A DNA stretch of 40,367 nt. Source: a virus. A program made the translations under genes and the position numbers. Where the stretch lies: the IMG/VR virus record IMGVR_UViG_3300031576_000146, positions 1-40,367 of that record. One strand, given 5' to 3'. Shown here piece after piece: positions 8,748-17,272 of the stretch; the first letter of the stretch is position 1; each line of letters starts with the position of its first letter. Under the pieces are notes generated by a model that was given only the letters and a program-made list of their open reading frames with translations, was not told the origin of the DNA and ran no database searches.

Positions 8748-9257
8748 ATGTTTAAGCTCAAAGAAAAAATACGGGACAGTATCGGTGTAAAAGGATTCTA
8801 CCGTCTACAAATTACCGAAAATAAGAAGTCAGGTGAGACGAAAGTTGTGGGCGATAGCGGATGGTTCAAAAACGCCGTGACGAATGACGGGTTCGACCAG
8901 TACCTTGTGCGGCTGATTGGCGCACAGGCTTCTTCCAAACAAATCAGCCATGTGGCACTTGGCACGGGTGGTGCGCCTGCCGCGACCGATACGACGCTTG
9001 CGGGTGAAATCACTCATGCGTCGAACAGCCGCAAGGCCGTGACCGCTTCTTCGGTGTCGTCCAAAACGCAGCGGTTCACCGCGACGTTTGCTTCTTCCGA
9101 TTCGTTCGTGACCGCAACGGCGAACATCTCGAACATCGGGCTGTTTCAACAGTCGAACACGAACACGGCAACGCTGTTCGCGGGCAATACGTTCACGTCG
9201 TCCGCGCTGGCCACGAACCAGAACGTGAACATTACTTACGAGATTCGGTTCTCATAA
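8748..9257 (+). CDS. Virion structural protein, tail/fibre-associated
   Basis: A 169-residue protein. The segment GWFKNAVTNDGFDQYLVRLIG, followed by SHVALGTGGAP and a Ser/Thr-rich beta region, is a recurring pattern in phage tail and fibre-associated proteins. The second half (residues about 85-169) reads as alternating Thr/Ser/Ala strands with few charges, as in beta-sandwich surface proteins. It lies after the connector and before a methyltransferase/glycosyltransferase pair. The exact role is unknown. Confidence 0.6.
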   Translation: MFKLKEKIRDSIGVKGFYRLQITENKKSGETKVVGDSGWFKNAVTNDGFDQYLVRLIGAQASSKQISHVALGTGGAPAATDTTLAGEITHASNSRKAVTASSVSSKTQRFTATFASSDSFVTATANISNIGLFQQSNTNTATLFAGNTFTSSALATNQNVNITYEIRFS

Positions 9258-9268
9258 TCAATAAGCGT

Positions 9269-9772
9269 ATGAGCAGGGACATACAGGCGATTCTCAAGGA
9301 ACACAACTTGGGAATCAAGCTCGATATTGGTTGCGGAGCGAATAAACAGGCGGGTTTCGTGGGCATTGACCTGCGCGACCTGCTAAGCGTTGACATCGTG
9401 CACGATGTTGAATCCTACCCTTGGCCACTGCCTGACGAGTGCGTCTCGTTTGCAGTGGCCTCTCATTTGGTGGAGCATATCAATCCCGCCAAAGGCATAT
9501 TCCTCGGTTTTATGAATGAGGTGTGGCGGGTGATGAAGGTGGGCGGACAGTTTATGATTGCCCTTCCGTATGCGGGAAGTTTCGGTTATTGGCAAGACCC
9601 GACGCATTGCAATGGCTGTAATGAGGCGACGTGGGCGTATTTTGACCCCGAACATGCGAGCGGTCTTTATAACATCTATACGCCGAAGCCGTGGAAGATT
9701 AACCAGAATGTCTGGCAAATTAACGGCAACATGGAAGTAGTGCTGGAGAAGCGAAGGGAGGCCAAAGTATGA
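9269..9772 (+). CDS. Class I SAM-dependent methyltransferase
   Basis: A 167-residue Rossmann-type methyltransferase. The SAM-binding loop LDIGCGANKQAG is at residues 18-29 and the following GIDLRD acid strand end is visible. The ASHLVEHI block and RVMKVGGQFMIALPY complete a type-11-like core. The substrate is unknown. Its stop overlaps the next glycosyltransferase start (ATGA), so the two may modify the same glycan or virion target. It is short for the family, which leaves little room for a separate substrate domain. A second enzyme of the same general class lies on the minus strand at 25679-26131. Confidence 0.85.
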   Translation: MSRDIQAILKEHNLGIKLDIGCGANKQAGFVGIDLRDLLSVDIVHDVESYPWPLPDECVSFAVASHLVEHINPAKGIFLGFMNEVWRVMKVGGQFMIALPYAGSFGYWQDPTHCNGCNEATWAYFDPEHASGLYNIYTPKPWKINQNVWQINGNMEVVLEKRREAKV

Positions 9773-10596
9773 ACAAAAAGCACATTCCCTTCATTCATAA
9801 AGCGCATATCAACACGGGCGAATGGACGCGGCGCATACTTATCGGTACGCCCTGCACAGGGCTGGTGCGTATGGAATGGGTGCTGGCGCGGTACGGACAG
9901 ATAATTCCCGCGAATTGGTCGCACGTTGACCAAATCCAATGGATGAACGCTTATGCGCCGATTCGCTACATGATTGCCGACGCGCAGAATATCATCGTGA
10001 AGTCGGCGGTTGAGGAAAAATTCGAGTGGCTGTTGTTGCTTGAGCAGGATAACGTATTGCCGCCCAATGCGTTTATCATCCTGAACGATTACATGCGAAA
10101 AAAGACCGTCCCCGTGGTAAGCGGCCTTTATTTCACCAAGAGCGTGCCTGCCGAACCGCTTGTCTATCGCGGCAGGGGGAACTCCTACTTTACCGATTGG
10201 AAGTTTAACGATAAAGTATGGGTAGACGGCGTGCCGATGGGAACCACGCTGATTGATGGCAAACTTTTGAAGGCCATGTGGGATGAAGCTGAGGAATACA
10301 CGGTTAATCACGTCAAGGTGCGTCGCGTGTTTCGCCAGCCAGATTCTTATTGGCAAGACCCGCAATCGGGAAGTTACGAACGCACGACAGGCACGACCGA
10401 CCTTGATTGGTGCACCCGTGTTATCAAAGGTCATTATTTTGGAAAATCGGGTTGGAAGGCGTATGAGAAAAAGAAGTATCCCTTTCTGATTGATACCCGT
10501 ATTTTCGTAAGGCACATAGACCAAAATGGCGTTCAATATCCTATCGAAATTCCGCGAGAGTATCAGCCGAGCGCGAACTGGAAGCCAAGAGTGTAG
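9769..10596 (+). CDS. Glycosyltransferase, GT-A/GT2-like
   Basis: A 275-residue enzyme with GT-A characteristics. The opening strand is RILIGTPCTG (residues 22-31). The LLLLEQDNVLPP segment (about 88-99) is a candidate for the metal-binding DxD-type site in EQDN form, and a later TTDLDWCTRVIK acceptor-side segment is present. A structural-phage GT2 of this kind probably transfers a sugar to a protein or glycan. It is coupled to the upstream methyltransferase, forming a modification pair in front of the large fibre genes. Donor and acceptor cannot be determined. Confidence 0.75.
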   Translation: MNKKHIPFIHKAHINTGEWTRRILIGTPCTGLVRMEWVLARYGQIIPANWSHVDQIQWMNAYAPIRYMIADAQNIIVKSAVEEKFEWLLLLEQDNVLPPNAFIILNDYMRKKTVPVVSGLYFTKSVPAEPLVYRGRGNSYFTDWKFNDKVWVDGVPMGTTLIDGKLLKAMWDEAEEYTVNHVKVRRVFRQPDSYWQDPQSGSYERTTGTTDLDWCTRVIKGHYFGKSGWKAYEKKKYPFLIDTRIFVRHIDQNGVQYPIEIPREYQPSANWKPRV

Positions 10597-10708
10597 CGCG
10601 TGCGAGGCGGCGAAGCGCGAGGATGAGGAGGAAGCGATGAAAAAATCGCCTCCTGATTTGGGCGTAAGCGTGAATGAGGAAGTCGGACTTAAAGATAAGC
10701 TCGTATGA
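10526..10708 (+). CDS. Possible small acidic protein overlapping the glycosyltransferase end
   Basis: A 60-residue frame that begins inside the glycosyltransferase gene and ends in an ATGA overlap with the following small gene. After residue 20 it is very rich in Glu/Asp/Lys. The coupling supports it, but the 70-base overlap and -1 A at the start weaken it. A shorter start at 10637 is possible. No function is recognised. Confidence 0.35.
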   Translation: MAFNILSKFRESISRARTGSQECSACEAAKREDEEEAMKKSPPDLGVSVNEEVGLKDKLV

Positions 10709-10923
10709 AATCTCTTTCCGTATGCGTGCATGAAAGCGTGCGCGTGCGCGATATAACCATATTCGGCACAAAAGTTCATTTGGCAATGGATAGATTCTTT
10801 TTTCGTTCAAACCGCGCACACATTGCAAAAGGTTTGAGTATACTATTTGCAGGAGTGCAGTCATTCAGCAATCCTCCGAATAGCGAGTTTATAATTCATT
10901 TTGCACAGCGCACAACCGCGTAA
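10705..10923 (+). CDS. Small hypothetical protein ending in a terminator
   Basis: A 72-residue basic protein with a TATG start and no membrane segment. Its stop codon lies in the loop of the terminator hairpin that follows, so the last translated codons overlap the terminator stem. Ribosomes reaching the stop would cover the stem and could reduce termination. No family is recognised. It could also be non-coding sequence in front of the fibre gene. Confidence 0.4.
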   Translation: MKSLSVCVHESVRVRDITIFGTKVHLAMDRFFFRSNRAHIAKGLSILFAGVQSFSNPPNSEFIIHFAQRTTA

Positions 10924-10940
10924 GGCGGTTGCGCGTTTTT
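10908..10940 (+). terminator. Intrinsic terminator before the giant fibre gene
   Basis: A stem pairs GCGC and AACCGC on the left with GCGGTT and GCGC on the right around a short loop, followed by a run of five T. It stands six bases before the start of the next gene and so separates the head/modification block from the fibre block, perhaps as a partial terminator. Confidence 0.75.
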
Positions 10941-10945
10941 AGTTT

Positions 10946-13900
10946 ATGGCGCGCAGATACGTTTCAGGATTTGAATTTAATTCAACGACGGCGGGTCACG
11001 AGTTTGACCAGCTTACTGGCACTCCTTCTATCGTGACTACAATCGTTCATTCGGGAACGTATGCTTTGCGCTGCAATGCAAGCAATCAATACGTGAGGAA
11101 GCAAGTAGAGTCGTCTGCGGGAACAGGACAGCAATACTTGAAAATTTCTCTCTACATTGCCGCGCTTCCTACCACGAGCTTCGTAGAAATTATGGGGATG
11201 GGTTCTTCAGGTGCTCGTACCGTGACTGTCGGTCTTGATTCCAATGGTAAACTCGGCATTTACAGTGCAGGAACATTGCAAGGCTCAGTGGGAAGCACCG
11301 CCCTAAGCACGGGGCAATGGTATACCGTGGAACTTTTGGGCGGGTACGGCGCGAGCACCCAGCGAGAAATAAAAGTGGACGGCGTTTCTTACGTCACCGC
11401 GACCTTCACGAACTCGACGGCCTGGAACTACATCGAAGTAGGGCTTCGCGGTACAGCGAATAGCGCAGACCTCTACATTGACGATGTAGTTCTTGATAAC
11501 TCGGCATACCCAGGTGCCAGCAATCTGGTAATGCTGAAACCAAATGCGGCTGGGGATAACGCGGAATGGACTCCTTCTACAGGAAGCAACTATGCGACGG
11601 TGGATGAAGTCGGTGTGGACGACGCGGATTACGTGAGCACGACCGTAAGCGCGGAAGTTGATTTGTACAACATGGAGGCGATGCCAGAAACGCCCGAAAG
11701 TATCAATGCAGTGTATTTCGGCGTGCGCCAGAAAATAACCAACACTTCTTTCTCAACCATAAAGATACGGGTGCGCGACAGCGGCACGGACAGCGACAGC
11801 GCGGCAATGCCAATGGCAACCATCGCCGCGTTTAAGACGTTTCCCGACGGCTCGTTTTCAGACCAAAATTATGTGGAAATGCACCTGCTCACGACAAAAC
11901 CGTCGGGAGGCGCATGGACGGAAAGCGCAGTGAACGCAATGCAGGTGGGTATCATATCCACCATTTTGTTTACCAATACCTGCACGGTTTCAAAGTTGTG
12001 GGCGTATGTCGAGTATATTCCCGTGACAGTCTACACCATCAACGTCTCTGACTCCATCACAGTCGCGGAAAGCATAACAGTCGCCCAGGTCTATACCCTC
12101 AAACCTTTTGATTCTATTACCGTATCGGAATCAGTGAACGTCGCGCAAGTTTACGCGCCGAACATTTCAGATTCCATTACCGTAAGCGAATCAATTACGG
12201 TGCGGGCGGACATGAATTCAAATATCTCAGACGCGATTGCCGTGACCGAGAATATTATCATGCTCATTACGAAATTTGTGAGCGTGAATGACGCAATCAC
12301 GGTATCCGAATCGGTGAACGTCGCCCAGGTCTATACCTTGCAGCCGTTTGATTCTGTTGCTGTTGTCGAATCAATCACCGTCGCTCTGGCGCAGCAGATA
12401 AGCGTGAATGACGCAATCGTAGTGAGCGAAGCGGTCACGATGTTGGTGACAAATTTCATAAATGTGAATGACGCGGTTTCTGTGATAGAAAGCGTGACCA
12501 CGCTGGTGACGAGTTTTATAGATAAGAGCGAAGCGATAACGGTCACAGACGCGCCGAACGTCGCTCTGGCGCAGCAAATAAGCAAGAGCGAAGCGATAAC
12601 TATTTCAGAATCAATCACCGTCCGCGTGGACATGAATCCGAACGTATCGGATTCCGTCACGGTCGTAGACTCTCCCACCGTCGCTCTCGTTCAACAAATC
12701 AATAAAAATGAATCCATCACGGTGGATGAATTCATTGACCTTGACTTGAATTATGCGCTTTCGGTTTCAGATACGGTCACCGTTGTAGACGCACCGAATG
12801 TCGCTCTCGTTCAACAAATCAATAAAAATGAATCCATCACCACTGTAGATTCTCCTAATGCCGCTCTGGCGCAGCAGATAAGCGTTTTTGATTCTATCTC
12901 TGTCGTAGAGTTTCACGCGGCGGGAATTGAAGGCATTGAACTTTCTCCAAGCGTATTCGACGCAATCACGGTCTTAGAGAGCGTGACGGTTCGGGCTGAC
13001 ATGAATCCAAATCGGTTCGAGGCGGTGACAATAAGCGAAGCGGTTACGATGTTAGTGACGAGCTTCGCAGACAAAAACGACGCAGTAACGGTCGTTGACG
13101 TGCCCAATGTTACGCAAGTTTATACACTTGCTCCTTCTGATTCCGTCACGGTCGTAGACTCTCCCAACATCGCTCTGGCGCAGCAGATAAGCGTGAACGA
13201 ATCCTTCACGGTCACGGAGAGCGTGACCATGCTGGTAACGAATTTCATCAATGTGAGTGACGCGGTTTCCGTGACTGAATCGGTAATCTTTGTTGTGGTA
13301 AAACTAGTGAATGTATTTGACGCGATAACGGTTGTTGACTCGCCGAGCCTCACGCATGAGTTGAATGTTAATTACTGGTTCATGGCTGATTTCGAGGGGG
13401 TGTTGGACGGATTCGCATTGAATTGCGGCGGTATACCGACGAGCAGTTATGATACGGGAATTCACGCTGCGGAACAGTCAATAAAATTGTGGGCAACGGG
13501 AGGGGACGGCCTGGCCTGTATGCACAAGAAGATTCCCAGCGGAATCACGGCGGGCGATGTATTGTACTTTTGGTCGAAGGGCTATTCTCGTTTTCAGATT
13601 TGGAACTCAACTTTAGGTTCAAGAATACCTGGCACAGTGACGCGGGTGAAAACTGGCGCGACCTATAGCGGCACGAGCACGCTTCTCTACAGTGTTTTTA
13701 ACGGCGGCGCGTCGTTTACGGATTGGGAACTGTTCAAATTTGTTCCCAGCGCAACTAATACGACTGATGTCATTCGTCTTTATTTTTATGCGAACGGCGT
13801 GGTGGGAGAATCAAATGCCGCGTGGTATGACAAAGTTTCTCTGTATGACCATTCCGAACCTGTTATTGTAACTGAGAGTGTAACCTTGCTTGTCACGAAT

Positions 13901-14542
13901 GTCATTAGCGTATTTGACGCGATTACCGTTGTAGACTTTCCTAATGCCGCTTTGGCGCAACAAGTGAGCGTAAGCGACGCAATCGCGGTCACTGAGGCGA
14001 TAACGGTACGAAGCGACCTGAATCCGAATGTTTCTGATTCTATCACGGTGAATGAAGCGGTCACGATGTTGGCGACGAGCTTTATAGATAAGAGCGAATC
14101 CATCGCCATCGTAGACGCTTCCACCGTTACTCTCATTCAACAAATAAGCGTCTTTGATTCCATCGCAGTTTCGGAATCGGTGAACATCACGCAAGTCTAC
14201 ACCATCAATGTTTCTGATTCTGTCGCGGTCGCCGAAAGTTTCAGTCTGGTCTATTCGCTTGGCGTAAGCGTATTTGAGGCAATAGTGGCAACTGAATTCA
14301 TTGACCTTGACTTGCATTGGTCGGTGTCGGTGGCTGATACCATCACGGTAACCGAATCGGTGACGCTGATTATACCTATCCTGCTTATCAATGTATCAGA
14401 CTCGATTGTCGTGTCTGAGAGCGTGACAGCCTATGCGGGATGGGTGTTTCAAACTAAGTCTGCCGCCGCGTCCTGGTCGAGCGCGTCAAAATCAACGAGC
14501 GGATGGGATTTTCAAGACAGGTCAAGTTATCGCACTTGGTAA
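10946..14542 (+). CDS. Giant beta-repeat tail fibre/adhesin protein
   Basis: A 1198-residue virion surface protein. Residues 1-190 look like a LamG/concanavalin-type jelly roll (strand-rich, with a DLYIDDVVLDN end). Residues about 195-365 form a second beta domain. From about 365 to 805 and again from 970 to 1160 the protein is built of units close to SDSITVSESVTV with a linker of about eight to ten residues, roughly three dozen in all. A carbohydrate-binding-like jelly roll (about 808-972, NYWFMADFEG to VSLYDHSEP) interrupts the repeats. The C-terminus carries WSSASKSTSGWDF, a signature shared with the next protein. It most likely reaches out to bind host glycans. DNA repeats include a 41-base exact duplication. 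Confidence 0.75.
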   Translation: MARRYVSGFEFNSTTAGHEFDQLTGTPSIVTTIVHSGTYALRCNASNQYVRKQVESSAGTGQQYLKISLYIAALPTTSFVEIMGMGSSGARTVTVGLDSNGKLGIYSAGTLQGSVGSTALSTGQWYTVELLGGYGASTQREIKVDGVSYVTATFTNSTAWNYIEVGLRGTANSADLYIDDVVLDNSAYPGASNLVMLKPNAAGDNAEWTPSTGSNYATVDEVGVDDADYVSTTVSAEVDLYNMEAMPETPESINAVYFGVRQKITNTSFSTIKIRVRDSGTDSDSAAMPMATIAAFKTFPDGSFSDQNYVEMHLLTTKPSGGAWTESAVNAMQVGIISTILFTNTCTVSKLWAYVEYIPVTVYTINVSDSITVAESITVAQVYTLKPFDSITVSESVNVAQVYAPNISDSITVSESITVRADMNSNISDAIAVTENIIMLITKFVSVNDAITVSESVNVAQVYTLQPFDSVAVVESITVALAQQISVNDAIVVSEAVTMLVTNFINVNDAVSVIESVTTLVTSFIDKSEAITVTDAPNVALAQQISKSEAITISESITVRVDMNPNVSDSVTVVDSPTVALVQQINKNESITVDEFIDLDLNYALSVSDTVTVVDAPNVALVQQINKNESITTVDSPNAALAQQISVFDSISVVEFHAAGIEGIELSPSVFDAITVLESVTVRADMNPNRFEAVTISEAVTMLVTSFADKNDAVTVVDVPNVTQVYTLAPSDSVTVVDSPNIALAQQISVNESFTVTESVTMLVTNFINVSDAVSVTESVIFVVVKLVNVFDAITVVDSPSLTHELNVNYWFMADFEGVLDGFALNCGGIPTSSYDTGIHAAEQSIKLWATGGDGLACMHKKIPSGITAGDVLYFWSKGYSRFQIWNSTLGSRIPGTVTRVKTGATYSGTSTLLYSVFNGGASFTDWELFKFVPSATNTTDVIRLYFYANGVVGESNAAWYDKVSLYDHSEPVIVTESVTLLVTNVISVFDAITVVDFPNAALAQQVSVSDAIAVTEAITVRSDLNPNVSDSITVNEAVTMLATSFIDKSESIAIVDASTVTLIQQISVFDSIAVSESVNITQVYTINVSDSVAVAESFSLVYSLGVSVFEAIVATEFIDLDLHWSVSVADTITVTESVTLIIPILLINVSDSIVVSESVTAYAGWVFQTKSAAASWSSASKSTSGWDFQDRSSYRTW
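12034..14430 (+). repeat. Coding tandem repeats of the giant fibre gene
   Basis: Repeated units of about 60-66 bases, with frequent near-identical blocks. One block of at least 41 bases is exact at 12680-12720 and 12800-12840, exactly 120 bases apart. The array is broken by a unique domain around 13365-13860. Such repeats could change copy number by recombination. Confidence 0.85.
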
Positions 14543-14545
14543 TGT

Positions 14546-15712
14546 ATGGCTACCATATTTTCAGAAGATTTTAACCGCGCCGATTCTAACACTGTCGGCA
14601 ATGGTTGGGGCGAGGAAGAAGTCGCCGCAGGAGACGCGAAAATCGTTTCCAACAAGCTCGCGCTGCTTACGGCGGACGCGGCGGTCATCCACCGTTCTCC
14701 GCCTGCGGGACAATACAAGAGCATTATCATCCGTTTCATTGTCGAGTTTGACACCGCGTCTGGCACGGGCGGCGTAGCGGTGCGTTATAGTACGGGCGGC
14801 AGGAATGTCCATTCGGGAAGTCTCGTAATAGACATAAGTACGAATGGAACGACAGGAACTCTTAATGTGTTGGATGATGGCGTAAGCAAGGGGTCGTTCA
14901 CGAAAGCTCTCGCTACCGCCACGCAGTATAACGTGCGATGGGACATCCATCCCGACCATTCGATGGACGTGCGGTTGTGGCAAGTGGGCAGCGGAGAGCC
15001 TGCCTCGCCTGATTTGACCATTGCCGCCTTTACTCCCGCAAACACGGATACGCTGTGGGCAATCGGCAATCGCAATGGCATACGGTTCGATTCGTTCACT
15101 GTGGATGAATTGTTCGAGATTTTTGACCCGCAGGTGGTGACGGTGACCGATGTTCCGAACGTCGCTCTCGTATTGCAAATAAGCGTGAATGAGACGATAG
15201 CCGCCGCCGATGTTCCTTCGTTGGCCATCGTCACTTCCATAACTATCAGCACTTCAGATTCTATTACGGTAAGCGAGGCGGTGACAATCTTGCAGCAAAA
15301 TCTTTTTGTGAGCGTATTTGACAGCGTAGCGATTGCGGAATCAACGTCCTTAAATGTACCAGGATACTCCTATGCCGTAAGCGTCAATGACGCAATCGCG
15401 GTCGCGGAGTCAATGACTGTGCGCAGCGACCTTAATCCGAACAGGAACGATACGGTTTCGGTGGTTGATTCTCCTATAGTGAGCGTCGTTCATCAAATTT
15501 CTCTATCTGATTCAATAGCGGTAACTGAGTTTATTGACATAGACCGAGGAGACGTATTGCGCGTTTCGGTCAACGATTCCATCGTTGTAACCCTTGCAGG
15601 CGCGATGATTGCCAGTCCTCCCTATCAAAAACAGTCAAAAAATACTACAATATGGTCATCAGGAGCGAAACAAACGTCAAGTTGGTCATTTATGCCTTCA
15701 AGCGACGAGTAG
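14546..15712 (+). CDS. Second beta-repeat fibre protein, smaller paralogue
   Basis: A 388-residue protein with the same plan as the giant fibre upstream. Residues 1-195 form a LamG-like jelly roll (EDFNRADSNTVGNGW opening, with VAVRYSTGG and TLWAIGNRNGIRFDSFTVDEL strands). About ten SDSITVSEAVTI-like repeats follow, then a C-terminus with IWSSGAKQTSSWSF matching the giant fibre's signature. It begins three bases after the giant fibre stop. The two probably form different fibres, or tiers of one fibre, joined to the tail through the shared C-terminal motif. Duplication from a common ancestor is likely. Confidence 0.7.
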   Translation: MATIFSEDFNRADSNTVGNGWGEEEVAAGDAKIVSNKLALLTADAAVIHRSPPAGQYKSIIIRFIVEFDTASGTGGVAVRYSTGGRNVHSGSLVIDISTNGTTGTLNVLDDGVSKGSFTKALATATQYNVRWDIHPDHSMDVRLWQVGSGEPASPDLTIAAFTPANTDTLWAIGNRNGIRFDSFTVDELFEIFDPQVVTVTDVPNVALVLQISVNETIAAADVPSLAIVTSITISTSDSITVSEAVTILQQNLFVSVFDSVAIAESTSLNVPGYSYAVSVNDAIAVAESMTVRSDLNPNRNDTVSVVDSPIVSVVHQISLSDSIAVTEFIDIDRGDVLRVSVNDSIVVTLAGAMIASPPYQKQSKNTTIWSSGAKQTSSWSFMPSSDE

Positions 15713-15715
15713 ACT

Positions 15716-17272
15716 ATGGCAATAGTACCCATCACCATTCATCAAATTCTGGGCGGTTGGTCGCCAAGCGAGAATTTCGGTTCTCCAGGACAATTCATCG
15801 CGTCCCTTGGCGTTGACCCTGAATTGCCCAAAAACGACTCTGATAAGACGATTTCTGGTCTTATTCGCCCTACGGCAATGGCTAAATTTTCTGCTACAAC
15901 CGTCACGGGCGCACCCATGTGGATAATCCCCAATCCTGTGGACGCTGATAAGAACTTCGTGTATGCGACGGACGGAAAAATCCACTTGATTACTTCCGCT
16001 CTGGCTATGGGCACGGACGTGGCGACGCTTGCCACGGCTGGCGGTAACGGCGCGGCATATTACAAAAACTTCGGTTATTTTGCGCGAAACACGGACATTG
16101 CGCGGTATCGCGCAGACGGCGCGGTCGCCATAGATACGTCATTCTGGGTGACTACCTTGGCAAAAACCGCACTGGCGAATAAGGCTTATCCCTCCATTCG
16201 CGGCGTTGCCATCCCCAATCACGCCATGCACGTCCATCCCTCCAACAGCCGCCTGTATGTGTGCGATGTGGATTCCGACGACAAAGGCTGTCTCCACATG
16301 ATAAATACCAAGAAAGGAACAGTAGAGGGGGACACCAATGACACGACTACGCCATCGGCGTATAAAGCAATAAGTTTCGGTTATAAAGAATACCCCGTCG
16401 CGCTTGACTCGCTGGGAACGCAACTGGTCATCGGCTGTATCAACAGCGTAAACGCGAGCGTGATGAACTCCAGGGCGTTCTCAATTATTATTTGGGACAC
16501 GACTTCAAGCACGTATCAATCAGTAGCGCACCACTATGCCGACCCGCTCGTGACGGCGGTGAAGAACGTGAATGGAGTCATCTACGTGTTTTCTGGCACG
16601 GCAAACGGAGGGTGCAGGATTTCGTATCTCTCGTCATCTCACTCTTTGAAGCAGATTGCGTATATTCCCAACGCCGCCCCGCCATTCGCGGGCGCGACGG
16701 ATTCATGTTTCGAGCGCGTCATTTTTGGCGGCTTCACGACGATACCCGAAGATACGGGCTGCTTATTTGCGCTCGGCTCAAAGGAGTCTCGCATGGGATT
16801 GGGCGTGCACAACATCTATAAAGCGAACGTGGACGCGGGAAGCAATCCTATCGTCACCTGCGCCAAGTATCTTGAACTTACTTCGCATAAAGGAATACAG
16901 CCCGTTATTGGATGGAAGACGGGAACGGCGCAGGGTCTTGATAAAACAAGCACCACGTATGGCACCTGGTATTTGTGGAGCGAGCGGTTCCGCATAGGAC
17001 AGGAATTCACCATCAAGAAAATCGTCATCCCGCTTGCTCAAGCGGTCGCGGCGAACATGACTATCACTCCTAAAATCTATACCGACCAGGGACTCGTAAG
17101 CACCGCGCTGCGGGCAATCAACAACACTAATTTCAGTGGATTAAAACAGGCGGTCTTTAACGACCCCGTGAAAGGCAATAACGATTTCTACCTTGAGTTG
17201 AAAGGCACGGGCACGGTTCTGTTGACGGTCTCCGTGCCGATTAGAATTTTAGTTGACGTGCATGGCCAATGA
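15716..17272 (+). CDS. Virion protein with beta-propeller-like composition
   Basis: A 518-residue, strand-rich protein with repeated short blade-like segments (NFVYATDGKIHLIT, RLYVCDVDSDDKGCLHMIN, GVIYVFSGTANGG, RVIFGGFTTIPEDTGCLFALGS). They suggest a propeller in residues 60-400. A beta-sandwich C-terminal domain follows, in which a KTSTTYGTWYLWSERF stretch leads into fibre-like strands. It lies between fibre genes and is probably part of the tail hub or baseplate. No specific family is recognised. Its end overlaps the next gene by 11 bases. Confidence 0.6.
   Translation: MAIVPITIHQILGGWSPSENFGSPGQFIASLGVDPELPKNDSDKTISGLIRPTAMAKFSATTVTGAPMWIIPNPVDADKNFVYATDGKIHLITSALAMGTDVATLATAGGNGAAYYKNFGYFARNTDIARYRADGAVAIDTSFWVTTLAKTALANKAYPSIRGVAIPNHAMHVHPSNSRLYVCDVDSDDKGCLHMINTKKGTVEGDTNDTTTPSAYKAISFGYKEYPVALDSLGTQLVIGCINSVNASVMNSRAFSIIIWDTTSSTYQSVAHHYADPLVTAVKNVNGVIYVFSGTANGGCRISYLSSSHSLKQIAYIPNAAPPFAGATDSCFERVIFGGFTTIPEDTGCLFALGSKESRMGLGVHNIYKANVDAGSNPIVTCAKYLELTSHKGIQPVIGWKTGTAQGLDKTSTTYGTWYLWSERFRIGQEFTIKKIVIPLAQAVAANMTITPKIYTDQGLVSTALRAINNTNFSGLKQAVFNDPVKGNNDFYLELKGTGTVLLTVSVPIRILVDVHGQ

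Noticed and set aside
9676-10779. Minus-strand frame across the methyltransferase and glycosyltransferase
   Set aside because: It spans two well-supported genes on the other strand and has no domain features.
12034-14430. CRISPR-like regular repeats
   Set aside because: The repeats are in frame, imperfect and encode a continuous beta-repeat protein; there are no unique spacers.
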